The position numbers were made by a program, and so were the translations under genes. The notes beneath the pieces are model-generated. The model was not told the DNA's origin, made no database searches, and saw only the letters and a list, made by a program, of their open reading frames with translations. DNA of 64,000 nt, taken from Vitellaria paradoxa. Taxonomy: Eukaryota; Streptophyta; Magnoliopsida; Ericales; Sapotaceae. Numbering within the stretch: the first letter of the stretch is position 1; every line of letters begins with the position of its first letter. Below, in pieces: positions 12,501 through 23,822 of the stretch. The stretch covers positions 43,664,663-43,728,662 of the forward strand of contig CM034239.1 in the NCBI GenBank assembly GCA_019916065.1, read 5' to 3'.

Positions 12501-14946
12501 TGAGAGAGAGAAGTTCATGATAGCTGTTATTTTTTCTTTCCTAGTTTACTCTTTCTTGCTGTTAAATGCAAAGAGAGAGACTTTTTTATTAAAGGGAAAC
12601 AATAAATTAAAACTCAGGGGAAAAAACCTTAAATATTTGGGTCCTTTCTATTTGTGGGCTGAGCATTTAGGTGTGTTTGTTTGAGCGATAAACAAACATG
12701 GGATTGGATATAGCTGTAATTATTGATCACTTTTTGGCTTCAGTCTCGTGTTTGATTTGCAGAACTAAATGCATTTGGCTTTAGAATACTTGTTTTTCTT
12801 TTCTTTTTCTTTTTCTTCCCCCCCCCCCTCTTTCTTTTCAAGGGACTAAACATTCACCCTTGGATTTGCTTTCTGCCAAAATCTAGAAGTTCAAAATTAT
12901 TTCCTATCATATCTCATGTTAAATCATATTTTTTAACTCACTTTATATATCCCACCATCCAAGATAAACTATTCCATTGGGGGTTGAGATGGCATATCCT
13001 CCACCCTTGGATTTGCTTCCCGGTAAATTTTTATGGTCCAATATTATTTCCCGTCACATCTTAGAAAATGGAAATATTTCGACTGGAAATATTTTCGCTG
13101 CTTCAGGGAAATGGAATGATATTTTTTTTGATGGTTGATGAAGTTAGCATATGATTGCTTGATTCAATACCTCTTTAGGTGCTTTTGGAAAACTGGTTTC
13201 CTATTGAGTGGGTTATGATGATGTAGGCCAGTAGTGGCTCTCTAAATTATACTTGAAGGTGGACCCTAGTAATACTCTGATGACATTAGATTTTGCAAAA
13301 TCTAATTTTAACTAGGTTTTGTTGTTTTTAGCTAGAAATATGTTGTGGCGCGGATTGTTTGTTATGTTGAGTGGGAACAACAATGTGGTACCACCCATTT
13401 ACTCTAAAATGTGGTATGATTGGAGTGGACTTGTCTAGATTAGGTTTTTTTACTTGTATGGATTATGCTACAAGAATTTAAATTACTTGCAGATCATTTT
13501 TTTTTCTAACTAGTAAATTTCCAACACAATATAAATTATTTTTTCTTCTAATTAATCATATAGAAATTCATTTCTTGGATCATCATGCCCCCCTTTGGCA
13601 TTTTTTGTTGCAAGAATTCTGTTGTTCACTTCTCCCCCCCCCCCCCCCCTTTTTCTTTTTTCTCCTCTCTTTCAACCAAAGGAAACCTAAGGCAAGAAGT
13701 TGGAAAAGTGATTGCTTTAGGTCTCCAACTTCACTGTTTTGGAACGAGTATACCATGTTTGGGAACTGTACACTACACCATGTTTAGGAACTGTGCTTGC
13801 GCTCCAGTAAGATTGAGATTGAACAGCTCAATGCAACAAGCTATAGACCTAATCCAAACCCTAAGACGAAGGAAACAAAAATAATAATGGAGAAAAGTCG
13901 AGCCTAAACTTGTTCTCCTAAAAGGAAGAAAGCTCAAATATAAAACCATGTTTTTCCATAGCTCCATGAAAAATCTGTAGCGCATTATCTTTATGTAAAT
14001 ATTTATACTAAATTTGTTTTCTGTTCAAGTTACTGAACCTCAGTATGGTAATTGAAACCCAATCCATTTAAAAATAAAATCTACAAACCTAAACGGAGCT
14101 AGAGATCCCACCCCATAAAATGTGCTAAGCATGTCTTTATTTATTTATTTATTTGAGTTTGATGTCTTTTCAAATGGTCACAACACCAGTCCTCTGCCCA
14201 ATTGGCCCGTGGTGGGCCTAGATGTATAAAACTTTGGGACTACTTAAGTGGATGGTCTCTCTTCCCTCTCTTAACCCGTAAAAGGTAGGAGCTATTATGG
14301 TAAATGCAGAATGAGAGATTGTTACACTGGTCACATCCTCCTAGTATTTTTTTTTTTGGGGGGGGGGGGATGGGGAAAAAATGATATTGGATAAGCATTT
14401 TGTCATATGTATAGTATACTGTGTGCTTTTAAGATAATTTTTCCCCTCCCCATTTTTTACAGGGATAAAAACAAGGAACTCTTACTCGTTTGGGGATCAA
14501 TATGTGCATTTCAATGTCAGCATTCCAGCGTAAGCTCTCTCTCTCTCTCTCTCTCTCTCGCAGCGATTGTTATTTATGGCAGTGTTGCCTAATCAAATGC
14601 CACCTTTTAATAATTATTGATGGTGCTACGTTTGAGATAAAAGTGGGGGTTATGTTATTTCTTGGAGGATAACTTGTAATTACTGTAAAAGCAATGCCTT
14701 CAGGGTAAAAGGGCAGCCCTCCTGAACGACCAGGATTTTGATCTGTAACGGGGAAGTTATTCCCATTAATCAATTTTGTTCTTTATTCAAAATTTTAGAA
14801 TGAAATCACAAACGCATTTTAACGGTCGATGGGAGGGTGTTTTGTGCAGGAATTTGACTCCAAGACAGCGGGAACTAATTGAAGAGTTTTCTAGAGAAGA
14901 GCAAGGGGAATACGATAAGAGTGCTGCTGCTGGGGGATCTGTTTAA
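560..14946 (+). CDS. Mitochondrial-type DnaJ/HSP40 co-chaperone (GFA2-like), 5' incomplete, with a frameshift
   Basis: Type I J-protein that would stimulate mitochondrial HSP70 in protein folding. Fifteen exons with GT-AG borders were traced: 560-645, 838-920, 1016-1054, 3368-3472, 4698-4745, 4836-4923, 5443-5507, 5595-5669, 7888-7960, 11111-11202, 11313-11384, 12226-12282, 12406-12454, 14463-14529, 14850-14946 (stop TAA). In order they encode the J domain (MAARDYYDVLGVSKNA, then LAKQLHPD), a Gly/Phe-rich linker (GGGMGGGQWGPDFNPF), a zinc-finger region with four CxxC repeats (CEACGGAG, CRTCRGSG, CSYCSGTG, CKSCNGEK; the last lacks the final Gly), and the C-terminal substrate-binding domains ending RQRELIEEFSREEQGEYDKS. 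Exon phases agree throughout except in exon 2, where one A is missing after HPDT (about 864-866). Read literally, this gives a stop (TGA, 1020-1022) early in exon 3. All downstream exons are intact, so this is either a sequencing error or a recent lesion. The first exon enters in phase 1, so the gene begins outside the window. The family assignment to GFA2-like is by remembered resemblance; the type I DnaJ call is firm. Confidence 0.9.
2494..2835. repeat. G-run and imperfect direct repeat in DnaJ intron 3
   Basis: A poly-G run near 2494-2508 is followed by two related segments, about 2555-2612 and 2786-2835. Both begin gtcaagcacc and contain gactcaaagggt or gagtcaaagggt. They look like fragments of a dispersed repeat and code for nothing recognisable. 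The rest of the 2.3 kb intron (1055-3367) shows no gene. Confidence 0.4.
3654..3704. repeat. Compound microsatellite (CG/TG)n-(GA)n
   Basis: An acacgcgcgcgtgtgtgtgt tract passes into a (GA)n run inside DnaJ intron 4 (3473-4697). It makes spurious Arg/Glu-rich reading frames. Confidence 0.85.
5670..7887. other. DnaJ intron 8, probably carrying old insertions
   Basis: A 2.2 kb intron. The part from about 6440 to 7250 is more GC-rich than the flanks and holds a (GA)n run near 6570-6588. It looks like an inserted repeat fragment, but no terminal repeats or coding domain could be recognised. Confidence 0.4.
7961..11110. other. DnaJ intron 9 (3.15 kb) with simple repeats
   Basis: The longest intron of the gene. 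It holds a degenerate (GATACG)n hexamer cluster at about 9563-9630, a poly-C/poly-A tract at about 10278-10306 and otherwise unique-looking AT-rich DNA. No coding exon was recognised, and none is needed, because the exon phases on both sides (1 and 2+1) join correctly. Confidence 0.6.
9563..9630. repeat. Degenerate (GATACG)n hexamer repeat
   Basis: Repeated units of gatacg, ggtacg, gacacg and gatacggatacg stand in tandem within DnaJ intron 9, with further diverged units just downstream. Confidence 0.7.
11663..12165. repeat. Tandem duplication of a ~255 bp segment in DnaJ intron 11
   Basis: Copy 1 (about 11663-11920) and copy 2 (about 11921-12165) share long blocks in the same order, for example ttttccaatggatatcctgt, aaccaatcaaattgtaaa, gggtagcatattcac and attttgtcccaacc. 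They differ by scattered substitutions and small indels. The duplication lies entirely within the intron between exons 11 and 12. Confidence 0.85.
14533..14559. repeat. (CT)n tract directly after a splice donor
   Basis: A run of about 12 CT units begins four bases into DnaJ intron 14. The donor is inferred to be GC|GTAAGC at 14529/14530, because only this junction gives the codon GCG (Ala) before AAT TTG ACT in exon 15. Confidence 0.8.
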
Positions 14947-16269
14947 TTTCAACGGACCGTTTTGTGGCCCGCCCCCCCCCCCCCCCCTCTTCCAATTATA
15001 AGCTTGGCAATTTTGTACGAGTAATTTTAGGTTTAAGCTTCGATCTTTTATATATTTTTTTAAAAATATCTATTCTGTAATATTTTCCGGCCTCCTAAAA
15101 CACCATAGTTATCACATTAGGATCTAGACCAGATTATGAGGCGTTTAGTGTAATGTATATATACCTATACTACCATATTCTTTGATAAAGCGAACCTGCT
15201 GGATGTTTGTACTCGCATTATACAAACTTGAGCATATTTTATATTTCTGACCGTTGGCTGTCTTTAAGGGCATGTGTGCTTTCGACCTTGCTTCATATCT
15301 ATTGAATATCAAATATGCTATATTTACCTATCTATTGATTATAATATCTTTACCTATTTTTATTTGGGCCTTTCTATTATAGGGCCGTTGGAGGTAACAA
15401 AGAGTTATAAAAATTAATAAAAAATTATAAATTCGTAATCTGTGTAATGAAATCAAAAATAAGTAACTTTAAAAATTTTTGATATTTTTTGATAAATTTC
15501 AAATAAAACTTGTATGATATAATAATTTTATGTATAAAATAATTAGTTCAATTGCACTCTTTAAACCACATATCCGAACCAAATTAACCAAAGCATGATT
15601 CATTTCAAAAGTTATGAATTTAACGAAGTGTTGCCGATCGATCCCTAAATGGTAAATAATAAATAAAATATTAAAACTCAAGAAACAACCAACCAGCCAA
15701 TGTAATGGGCACAAACAAAAATAGAATGACGCGCAAATTTCATTGACTGTAAGTTTAAACATCTAAACGTCAACGTTTCACTTTGCAAAAGTGAACCACC
15801 CTAAGCTCCTAGGCTGTTTGTGACAATTTGATAGGCAAATAATATGACGAGAAAAACAACACTTACGCATTCGCTGTTGTAGAGTGTATTATTTTATGTA
15901 AAGCCAATGACGCAAAAATCGAATTGGACGAGATAAATCGATTTTACAAGTTTTAAATAGGGTTTTTAAACCTTGGCTTTAGATAAATAAATAGGGTATT
16001 TAAATTAGGGGTTGACATTTCATGTCGGAGTTACTCAAGCTGTCCTATTTTATGAGTTTGAGATTGAATTTGTAAGTCTAAGCATAGTTTAATTAAAAAA
16101 TATAATTTTAATACATTTTATTTATTATTAAATTAAGTTTTTATATTAATTTTTTATAAATGTTACTTTAATAATAAACTACTTATTTTCATAATTTTCT
16201 ATCTAAAAAAATAGTTAAAATTTTTATTTAAAAATAATTAAATTTACATGAACGGATTGAAAATTAAGA
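14947..16269. other. 3' flank of the DnaJ gene and AT-rich intergenic DNA
   Basis: The DnaJ 3' UTR probably occupies roughly the first 250-300 bases. It has a poly-C run at 14972-14987 that may be inaccurate in the assembly. Beyond it the sequence is AT-rich and shows no gene I can support. Confidence 0.5.
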
Positions 16270-16480
16270 TTTCATTTGGGTACCGATGAGCTAATTACTA
16301 ATTTTTGATGTTTTCTAAAATGATCAAATTTATTCTCTTACATTTTAATTTTCTTTTAAACATTCAAGAGTAAAATATTAAATTAACAGATGCTAAAAAG
16401 CTAGTTACTAAAAATTAACTTTTTTCTCTTCCCAACACAAAAAAAAAAAGGTTAACTTTTTTACTTTTCAAACCAAGCAT
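16270..16480. mobile_element. MITE-like element, family C, copy 1
   Basis: It starts catttgggtaccgatgagct and ends near ttcaaaccaagcataaac, with inner sequence related to copies at about 16998-17180 (reverse) and 21060-21310. Shared blocks include aaatgatcaaatttattctc-like and ttttaaac or aaagttaac motifs. The borders are approximate and no target duplication was identified. Confidence 0.5.
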
Positions 16481-16558
16481 AAACATATGCTTGGCGGGTA
16501 AAAGAAGATTTTTATTATGGTGTGGCCCGCCCATTCCTTACAATCAATTTGCAATTTA

Positions 16559-16985
16559 GGGTCCGTTTGGCACATAAAAAACTCTAAAAATATTGAAAAC
16601 CTTTGAAAATTTCTAAAATTTTTTGACACATTTTTCATTCTTCATACTTCATGAAATTTTTATAAATTTATATATATATACATATCCCAACATATTTTTA
16701 CAAATCTAATAAATTTTTTATAAACTCCAATAACATTCCACAAATTCCAATAACATTTTTACAAATCCCAAAAACTTTATAACTACTTTCAATAAATTTT
16801 GGCATAAAACCATGTAGATAGAACTAAAAAACCGTTTAGACCATTCCTTTCTTCGAAAGATTGACGTAAAAATTAAAAATTTACTATTCATATCTAAAAA
16901 ACATGTTTTGGTGGCTCCACGTCAAACACTAAAAAAGTTTTCCAAACCACATTTTTCGTTATTTTTCACTACGCCATATAAACCC
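16559..16985 (+). mobile_element. Tourist-like MITE, family A, copy 1
   Basis: It begins GGGTCCGTTTGGCACAT after TTA and ends ..CCATATAAACCC before TAA. Over its length it matches the reverse complement of 36752-37183: repeated aaattccaataacat units, tttataaatttatatatata, and ggaact or gaactaaaaaaccgttt. It is about 427 bp and non-coding. Confidence 0.7.
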
Positions 16986-16997
16986 TAATTTAATTTA

Positions 16998-17180
16998 AGA
17001 CTTGGTTTGGAAGTAAAAAAGTTAATTTTTTTGTAGTTAGTTACAAAAGAGTTAGCTTTTTTGTGTTTGTAAAAGAAAAAAAACCAACTTTTTAGTAGTT
17101 AAAACTTTTTAAATGCTAGTTTTTTTAACTTTTTGTTAATTTGATATTTTTATTCTTGAAAGTTTAAAAGAAAATTAAAA
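16998..17180 (-). mobile_element. MITE-like element, family C, copy 2 (inverted)
   Basis: It begins acttggtttggaagtaaaaa and runs to about ctcttatattttaattttct on the reverse strand, resembling 16270-16480 in inverse orientation. The two family C copies therefore flank the family A MITE. The borders are approximate. Confidence 0.45.
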
Positions 17181-17194
17181 TATAAGAGAGTGTT

Positions 17195-17875
17195 GATGAC
17201 TCATTTTCGTCTGCACACCATAGACCACAGATATTGTTCGCTTTGTGCACTCTCCATAGGCACTTTCATACACAGTTTAAAACTCGTCGTGTTAGGAGAA
17301 GACGTAGAGGTGCTTATAAACTATCTCAATTCTCGACTTCTTTCCGATGTGGGATACTTGTGGTATTATCAGAGTCTCCAGTCGAGAACTGAGGGACTGG
17401 GAATGGCGGACCTTTATAATGACCCATTTTCATTCGCACACCATAGGTTCTCTTGGCAGACATTGTTCCTTTTGTGTACTCTCCCATAGGCACTTTCACG
17501 CACAACTTTAAAACGCGTCATATTAGGGAGAGAGGTAGATGTACTTATAACCTATCTCAATCATCGACTCCTTTTCGATGTGGGAGAGTTGTGGTATCAT
17601 TAGAGTCACCCAATTGAGGACTGAGGGACTGGGAATAGTCGGCTTGTGACTCTTTCGATTTCCATAGACCGCTAGCTAATGATAACCTATTTTCGTTTGC
17701 ATACCATAGACCCTCCTAGCAAATATTGTCTGTTTGATACACTCTCCTGTAAACATTATCACACACAATTTTAAAATACATCGTTTCAGGGAGAGAAGTA
17801 GAAGCGCTTATAAGTTATATCAGTCCTTAACTCCTTTTTCATGTGAAACAATTATAGTATCATTAGAGAATAAAT
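17195..17875 (+). repeat. Three tandem copies of a ~220-260 bp repeat
   Basis: Copies begin near 17195, 17419 and 17681. Each carries, in order, a cattttcgtctgcacaccat-like start, a ttgt..ctttgtgcactctcc block, a cacacaatttaaaac-like block, gagagaagtag, cttataa..tatctcaa, cgatgtggga and atcattagagt. The third copy is the most diverged. The reading frame covering copy 1 has no recognisable protein domain. Confidence 0.85.
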
Positions 17876-17996
17876 TTAATCATTTTAGAAAAAATTAAAA
17901 TGTTAATAACTACTTGCTACCGGTTCTCGAACGGAACTTAAATTTATAAATTTAAGATTTGGAAGTATAAGCAGGGGAAAATGGAAACAAAATTCT

Positions 17997-18732
<736 letters not shown>

Positions 18733-19113
18733 TTGAAGGGTACCCCTAGGCTGATGATTTGTTTGTTATTGTCCAATATTAGGGCTTTTGAATTTTATTA
18801 GGGCTTAATTGATGTAAAGCTGTAAGGGTTGGATTGGCCATGAATGGATGTTTAGGGTGTTTCACTCTTGGTAAGTGAAACGGTGACGTTTCAATGTTTC
18901 AGCTTCATTCATTGAAAATTTGCGCATCATTTTATTTTTGTTTTGTGCCTGTTACGGGGGTTGGTTGGTTGGTTGTTTTATGAGTTTTTAATATTTTATT
19001 TATTATTTAGGTTCAGCAAACATTTGGTTAAATCCAAAACTTTTGAAATGAAACTTGCTTTGGATATTTGGTTCATACAGTTTAAATTTTTGAATGTACC
19101 AATACAAATCGAA
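18733..19113. other. 3' flank of the H3.1 gene
   Basis: This holds the probable 3' UTR and then AT-rich DNA up to the gap. No gene was seen. Confidence 0.5.
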
Positions 19114-19213
19114 NNNNNNNNNNNNNNNNNNNNNNNNNNNNNNNNNNNNNNNNNNNNNNNNNNNNNNNNNNNNNNNNNNNNNNNNNNNNNNNNNNNNNNN
19201 NNNNNNNNNNNNN
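19114..19213. other. Assembly gap (100 N)
   Basis: Exactly 100 undetermined bases, the conventional length for a scaffold gap of unknown size. The true distance between the flanks is not known. Any reading frame across it is artificial. Confidence 0.98.
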
Positions 19214-20802
19214 TTGGTTTAAAAATACGTTAAAGTGTATGATAAAATAAAACGAGTTATAAATTTTAAAAATATATATAATTTTTAAAATCTTTTATTA
19301 TTTTGTTAAAATTTTTTTATTACCTCAAACGAAACCTAAGTCACTAATTTATCGTAATTTTGATTAATACTCATCTTTTATAATATATTAAGAATAAACT
19401 TACTTGTGCTTTACAAATAATTTATTTAGCACTTTGTTTACTTTTTTAATTAAATAAAATTACAAAATTATCTTTTTTTTTGACTAACTATTTTATATCT
19501 AATTGAAAATAACATAATGGTCCTTCATAGAAAATCATATACAAATTTTAAAATAGCATAGTTGTTCTTCCTAGAAAAACATACATAAATTTGTGTCAAT
19601 ACTTTTAAGCCTACAGGAGAATAAAAATATTATTTTTAAAGTTTCTAAAATAATTTTTATTTTTATATTTTTAACAATCATATAAAAAATAAATTTACTT
19701 TCATTTTATAGTTTAATTAAATAAAAAAATTAATTTATTTCATTCCTTCTCTATATAAATTTTTGTTATTTTAACTCTTCTTATTGTTCTCAAATCATTT
19801 CAATTCTCATAATCTAATAATATATTTTAACAACAAATGTAATGAATTAAAATATAAGTGTGATAAATATTAAAATAAATAATTTATAAAAGATCTGTAA
19901 ATAAATTTTAATATGATAAAGAAAAAGAGAAAAGTCTGTAAATAAATTAAAATGAAATAAATTATTTTCTTATTTGATTAAGTTATAAAATACATTAGAA
20001 TAAAATTTAATTTCTATGATTTTTAGTAATTTAATTTAATTTATAAGATTTTTAAAAATATAAATAAAAATAAAATTTTTTGTAGTCTTTCAAAACATTT
20101 TTTGAATAAAATATGTTAATATGAAAATAAGATTATTTATAAATTTAAATTTTTAAGCCTCTTTTACATTTACTAACTCTTCTCACCAATCTTAAATCCA
20201 AAGTAAATCACTAATTTTTCTTCTCATCATTCATCAACAAAATAAAATAAAAATAACAAAAAAAATCTAATTAGAGAAATCAATGAACTGAAAAAAATTA
20301 ACTTTTAGAGCTTATCAAACAAAATATAAGTATATTTATTTTAAAAACTTAATCAAACTAGTTTATAATAACAAATATTTTTTAAAAAATATGGAATTAA
20401 AAATTTTTATTATAGTAAGATAATTCATGTACATAAGTGAAATTAAAAAAAACAAATTTAATTACTCGCTATTTAATAAAATATTTTAAAAAATTGATAA
20501 GCTACCTTCTATTTATATATTAAAAAATAGTTTATATTACAAAATAAAAACATTATGATATTATAATTATATATTTGGTTGAATTTTTGTATACGTACTT
20601 TTGTGACATTTTAAGTTTGTAAAATTTATGGGAAAAGATATATGAGTAGTTATTTATTTTAATTAATAAAAAAAATAAAGTATAGTATAAGAGAGTATTT
20701 ATGAAGTACAAATAAGCTTGCCTTATTTTAATTAGTGTAATTTAATATTTATATCAATAGCCAATAATAAAAATCAATCAAAACTCTTCGTATACAAATA
20801 GT
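19214..20802. other. Very AT-rich intergenic DNA
   Basis: Almost pure A/T-rich sequence with short homopolymers. No gene, RNA or clear repeat border was recognised. Confidence 0.5.
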
Positions 20803-20950
20803 AAGGTGACGTTTGAAGTTCTGAAAAAGTTTAAAAAATTAAAAAATTAGTGTAAAAAGTGATACATACTAAAATTTGACTTGAAAAAAGTTAGAAACTT
20901 TGAAAATTTTAAACTTTTTTGAAAAAAATTTATATCTCCAAACAAATCCA
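20803..20950. mobile_element. Short MITE-like element
   Basis: It begins ggtgacgtttgaagttctga and ends atttatatctccaaac. The two ends are partly complementary (cgtttgaagt against tctccaaac), with aaaaagtttaaaaaatt against ttttaaacttttttga inside. The borders are approximate. Confidence 0.45.
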
Positions 20951-21059
20951 ATGACGAGATATAAGAAAAATAGTACAATGGTGGGGATTGAGGGTGAAGT
21001 AGGAAAAAAAAAAAGACTTGTTGCAATTTTTTTTTCAATTTTTATTAATTAATACCAAG

Positions 21060-21310
21060 ACTCTGTTTGAGAATCTTGGTAACTTCTCAGATTTTGACCA
21101 TTCAATTTTTTGACTTTTTTTAAAATGAACAAATTTACTCTCTAAATTTTAAATTATGGGGATAAAAAGTCAAATTAACCAAAAAAAAAAAAAAACTAAA
21201 AAGTTGATTTTTTTATTCTAAAAAAATTCTAAAAAAATATTTTTTTAGCTAGCTATTTAAAATGCCAACTACTAAAAAATTATTTTTTTTTCTTTTCCAA
21301 ACTAAGCCTA
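21060..21310. mobile_element. MITE-like element, family C, copy 3
   Basis: It runs from actctgtttgagaatcttgg to ttccaaactaagcct. Inner blocks (taaaatgaacaaatttactc, aaaatgccaactactaaa) match the copy at 16270-16480. The borders are approximate. Confidence 0.5.
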
Positions 21311-22302
21311 ATAATCTAAAATTATTATTATTTTTTTCTTATTAATTTGGAAAGGTCGCCTAGGCCGTTCCTCCCTTTACCAAACGCAGCAAAAATATTT
21401 AAACAAAATCAAAAGTAAAAGCATATGAGCTTAGTCTAGTCATTAATAATATATCTAATAAAATATATATTTCTTTTCTTTTGTGTGTTTTTCTCTTAAG
21501 TGTTTATACATCAATGAGGCTCGTAGTGTTATTCATTTGTCGTCATTTTCACGTAATTATATATTTAATTCTTTTTTTATTTTGAGAATTATTTTTACAT
21601 TTTTAGAACAACTAAAAAGCATCACTGTTTACAAATTTATTAATCTTTGAGAAATTTCTCATCAAAGTTAGCAGAAAAAATAAAATATTTTTGCTTTTAA
21701 TTTTAAATATTTTATTAATTTAAAATTTATGATAAATTAGTTACAAACATTATTATTAAAATTTTAGGGAAAAAATGTTTTTGCTCTTAACATTATTTGG
21801 TCAACTTTCAGGAAGTAATTGTAACCCCGGAGACTGAAGTCGACCCCTAATTGCTGCTGTTGAAGTCGAGTGGAGCGTTGTCGTTTTGCTAGCTGCCTCC
21901 CAATTTTTTTCTTTTTTCCAAGGCAAATTGATGGTCAGAGTTAAAGGATAGAAAATAAAATAAAATAAAAAATATTTTAAATATAATTAAGCAACTTTTG
22001 ACCGTAATGAAATGAAAAATAAAAATAATTAATTTTTAATATACTTGTTAAAAATATAAATATAAATAAATTTTATTTTAATTTTTAACTTATTCTTTAG
22101 TACCTAAACTAAACTTAAATGCTTTTGTCAAAATTTATAAAATTTAATTAAAAAAGATAATTATGTCTATTCAAATAATATATAAAAATGTAAGAACGGA
22201 AATATGTAGTTTTTCTCATTCAAAAGTTGTCACAATCTTATGTGAGAAGTTTCCAATGTATAAATTTTTTGCTGAGTTAGCGAGGGATATAATGGTTATT
22301 TT

Positions 22303-22720
22303 TTTAATTTAATTTAAAAATTATCAAAATTTTTATCAAACGCGCAAAAGTTACCAAAAATTACAAAAAAAATTTATTTATTTTACTACACACCTAAAAG
22401 CTGCCAAAAGGTACTTAATTTTATTAAAAATATTTTTTAGTTTATTTTATCTTCCAACTTAATTAAATAAAAAAATTAATTATTTTTATTTTTACTAACT
22501 TATAAAAAAAAGTTACTTAAATTTTTACTAACCTAATTTAAAATTATCAAAATTTTTTTACGAAAAATACAAAAAAGTTACCAAAAATTTTCTATTTATT
22601 TTGTACACACATAAAAATTGCCAAAAGTTACTAATCATGTTAAAAATATTTTTAATTTATTTTATTTTCTAACTTAACCGAATAAAAAATTAATTATTTT
22701 TATTTTTATTATTACAAACT
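22303..22720. repeat. Tandem duplication (~229 bp period) inside the MULE-like element
   Basis: Two copies, about 22303-22505 and 22533-22720, share aaaattatcaaaattttt, aaaagttaccaaaaatt, tacacac.taaaa.ttgccaaaa, aaaaatatttttta.tttattttat and aaaaattaattatttttatt in the same order. Confidence 0.7.
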
Positions 22721-22761
22721 TAATCAGTGGCTGAAAAATAAAAAAAAAGTTTTGGTATTTA

Positions 22762-22907
22762 GGGTGCGTTTGGAGTCCCAAAAAAACAAAAAAAAAATCA
22801 ATGGATGGAATTGATGTGATGTAAAAATAATAGGTGGTAAAATGTGATTGGAGGGATTTGAAAACTTTTGAAAGTTTTTTGATTTTTTTATGGCTCCAAA
22901 CGAGCCC
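22762..22907. mobile_element. Tourist-like MITE nested in the MULE-like element
   Basis: It starts GGGTGCGTTTGGAGTCC and ends GGCTCCAAACGAGCCC, near-perfect terminal inverted repeats of about 16 bp. It is flanked on both sides by TTA (22759-22761 and 22908-22910), the 3-bp target duplication typical of PIF/Harbinger Tourist elements. It is 146 bp and non-coding. Confidence 0.85.
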
Positions 22908-23455
22908 TTAAACCCTCGCCAACCCTAACAAAAAAATAGTGTTGGCAACCTGTCATATAAGATTATTGACAATTTTTGATATTTTATCAAATACCTAAAA
23001 TAATAAAATTTGTGTTTTTTATTTTTTTCATCCCCAAACGTTAGTTTAGGAAACTATAAATTTATATTCTTACATTCTTATATATAATTTGAATATACAT
23101 AATTACTCTTTATAATTAAACTCTTACAAATTTTAACAGAAACACTTAAATCTAATTTGCTACAAAAGAATATATTAAAAATTAAAATAAAATCTATTTA
23201 TATTTATATTTTTAATAAGCATATTAAAAATTAATTATTTTTATTTATTTTATTTTTGTCAAAAATTACTTAACTATATTTAAAATATTATTTTATTTTT
23301 TTATTTTCTATTTTTAACTGAGGCCATTGCTGTGCCTCGAAAAAAAAATTGAGGCAAGCCAGCAAAACGATTGCTTTTCAACAAAACGGCAGCCCTTCAC
23401 TCGACTTCAGCTGCAGTGGTGGGGTTCGAACTTGAGCCTCCTCTCCGTAATTATA

Positions 23456-23822
23456 GCTAGCAAGTTAGAAAAAGATTAAACAAAAAATAACGCTTTAATT
23501 CTCTGATTAATAACTAATGGGCTAATAATTGATCTAATCACCATTATCAATAAAGGACATTACAAGTAACAGTAACCAATCTATCGGGAAGACAAAACAA
23601 AACAGAGCAGAGAGATGCTCTGTTTCTCTTTCTTTCTCTGCCCTTCTGGCTGCTCTCTCCTTCTCTGGTTTGATCTCTCATCTCCAACGGTCACATTTAC
23701 ATTTGAGAAGTGTAACCCCCATAACCCTTTAGCTTCCGTTTCCCACATAAAAACCCACCATCACTATCAAAGCTCAACACACACTTCACTTCCCCACTTC
23801 TCTCTCTCTCTCTCTCCCTAAA
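23456..23822 (+). promoter_or_regulatory. Upstream region and 5' UTR of the X8-protein gene
   Basis: A weak TATA-like cacataaaaa lies at about 23745. A (CT)n tract at about 23800-23818 stands directly before the ATG and is probably in the 5' UTR. No other element was recognised. Confidence 0.35.

Larger units (their letters stand above)
21824..23446. mobile_element. Mutator-like (MULE-type) non-autonomous element with long terminal inverted repeats
   Basis: The left arm (21824 to about 22205) matches the reverse complement of the right arm (about 23055-23446). Shared blocks from outside in include gaagtcgagtg, cgttttgct, tttaaatataattaag, aattaatttttaatatactt, tataaatataaataaatttt and attatgtctattcaaat. 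The arms are about 370-390 bp. The element is flanked by GTAATTGTA (21815-21823) and GTAATTATA (23447-23455), a 9-bp target duplication with one change, the length typical of Mutator elements. No transposase is visible. The loop holds a tandem duplication and a nested Tourist MITE. Confidence 0.8.

Noticed and set aside
17195..17875. Cassandra-type TRIM with 5S rRNA
   Set aside because: No 5S rRNA internal promoter sequence could be found in any of the three units.
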